From assembly GCA_012517325.1 (NCBI GenBank), contig JAAYVF010000046.1:1-64000 (forward strand): 64,000 bases of DNA, in the 5' to 3' direction. The translations under genes were made by a program, and so were the position numbers. Source of the stretch: Myxococcales bacterium (GTDB lineage: Bacteria; Lernaellota; Lernaellaia; Lernaellales; Lernaellaceae). The first letter of the stretch is position 1, and each line of letters begins with the position of its first letter. This document shows, piece after piece, positions 63,148 to 64,000 of the stretch. The notes beneath the pieces were generated by a model. That model was not told the origin of the DNA. It saw only the letters and a program-made list of their open reading frames with translations, and ran no database searches.

Positions 63148-63789
63148 CTACGCCTTGACGCTTGGATTCACCGCGACGAGGCCATTTTTCGCGCCGGGGA
63201 TCGCGCCCACGATGAAGATCAGGTTCTTTTCGGCATCCACTTGATAGACGCGCAGTCGCTGGGTGGTGACGCGCTTGTTGCCGAGGTGGCCGGCCATGCG
63301 GCGGCCCTTCGGGACGCGGCCGGGATATTCACTGGCGCCGATCGAACCGGGTTCGCGATGGTTCTTGGAGCCGTGAGTCATATCGCCGCGGGAGAAGTGG
63401 TGCATATGGACCGTACCGGCAAACCCCCGGCCGATACTGCGCCCCGTCACATCGACGATGTCGCCGGCGTTGAATTGGGTGACCGTAATCGCCTGGCCGA
63501 CGGTGAAGGCGTTCGGGTCGGCGACCCGGAATTCGCGCACCACCTTGAAGCCGGTCTTGGTTTTTTCGCCCAAGACGCGTTTGAACAAACCGGCTTCGGG
63601 CTTGGTCAATTTACGGATGTCTTTTTCTTGAAAGCCGACGCTGATCGCGTTGTAGCCATCGGTTTTCACGGTTTTGATCTTCAGCACGACGCACGGGCCG
63701 GCTTCGATAACCGTCAGGGGATGGCGAACCCCGGCGTCGTCAAACACCTGGGTCATGCCCTTTTTGATCCCCAAGATCCCGGTTGCCAT
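63148..63789 (-). CDS. rplC: 50S ribosomal protein L3
   Basis: A 213-residue protein (MATGILGIKKGMTQVFDDAGVRHPLTVIEAGPCVVLKIKTVKTDGYNAISVGF...) with the tip loop HHFSRGDMTHGSKNHREPGSIGASEYPGRVPKGRRMAGHLGNKRVT. Standard for the S10 operon. Confidence 0.97.
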   Translation of the reverse strand: MATGILGIKKGMTQVFDDAGVRHPLTVIEAGPCVVLKIKTVKTDGYNAISVGFQEKDIRKLTKPEAGLFKRVLGEKTKTGFKVVREFRVADPNAFTVGQAITVTQFNAGDIVDVTGRSIGRGFAGTVHMHHFSRGDMTHGSKNHREPGSIGASEYPGRVPKGRRMAGHLGNKRVTTQRLRVYQVDAEKNLIFIVGAIPGAKNGLVAVNPSVKA

Positions 63790-63802
63790 CGGTTCTCTCC
63801 CG

Positions 63803-64000
63803 TCAGATCAGTTTGATGTCGACGTCGACGCCCGCGGACAATTCGACCTTGTTCATCGCGTCCATCGTCTGTTGATTGGTGTCGAAGATTTCGATCAACC
63901 GCTTGTGCGTGCGCACCTCGAATTGTTCACGGCTCTTTTTATCGACGTGCGGAGAGCGCAACACGCAAAAACGCTCAATGCGGGTCGGTAAGGGAATGGG
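63803..64000 (-). CDS. rpsJ: 30S ribosomal protein S10 (partial, start outside window)
   Basis: The last 65 residues are visible ([65 protein letters not shown]), the conserved C-terminal two thirds of S10. It is also NusE, a transcription antitermination partner. The start lies beyond the right window edge. Confidence 0.95.
   Translation of the reverse strand, partial: PIPLPTRIERFCVLRSPHVDKKSREQFEVRTHKRLIEIFDTNQQTMDAMNKVELSAGVDVDIKLI

Overview
The window is about 62-65% G+C (estimated by eye) and looks like the chromosome of an uncultured Gram-negative bacterium of deltaproteobacterial grade. The signs are heptose biosynthesis genes, a secreted outer-membrane-type protein, sigma-54 regulation with an NtrC-type activator, c-di-GMP signalling, a large hybrid histidine kinase, and the rho-rpmE-DUF1385-prfA gene order. 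The genus cannot be named from the sequence alone.

Region 1 (1-21.1 kb) is a tailed-phage structural cluster read leftwards. In transcription order it holds four small early or regulatory genes, a tail assembly chaperone with a -1 frameshift site, terminase large subunit, scaffold, major capsid protein, a double glycosyltransferase, a short tape-measure protein, a tail terminator-like protein, portal, head-tail connector, tail tube, a 1101-residue tail-tip or fibre protein, a zinc-metallopeptidase-like protein, another tail protein, three tandem paralogues and a small membrane protein. A divergent CI/LexA-like repressor lies at 20.5-21.1 kb. Between it and the cluster is a leftward promoter whose spacer is filled by an 18-bp palindrome. 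A second promoter at 19.4 kb sits in front of the structural genes. No integrase, replication or lysis gene is visible, though the left end runs out of the window. A MITE-like element sits between the tail terminator and portal genes.

Region 2 (21.2-29.0 kb, rightward) holds a DUF169 protein, a membrane diguanylate cyclase, a family 2 glycosyltransferase, a 1074-residue hybrid histidine kinase with a stand-alone receiver, and a secreted protein of unknown function.

Region 3 (29.0-42.4 kb, leftward) holds housekeeping genes: gmhA, thrS (without its TGS domain), prfA, a DUF1385 membrane protein, rpmE, rho, pgeF and rluD. They are followed by a deoxyhypusine-synthase-like protein, a sugar-kinase/HAD-phosphatase fusion, a CAT-anticodon tRNA and a sigma-54 activator.

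Region 4 (42.4-48.2 kb, rightward) starts with a near-consensus sigma-54 promoter and an upstream inverted repeat next to the divergent activator gene. It encodes a STAS-domain protein and three radical SAM proteins, the latter overlapping as ATGA. The second and third carry tandem C-terminal beta-sandwich-like domains. This is the best candidate here for an undescribed enzyme system.

Region 5 (48.2-64 kb, leftward) holds a TlpA-like thioredoxin and then the S10/spc/alpha ribosomal protein supercluster, from rpsJ (cut by the window edge) to rplQ, ending in an intrinsic terminator. The order is classical and includes secY, adk, map, infA and rpmJ.
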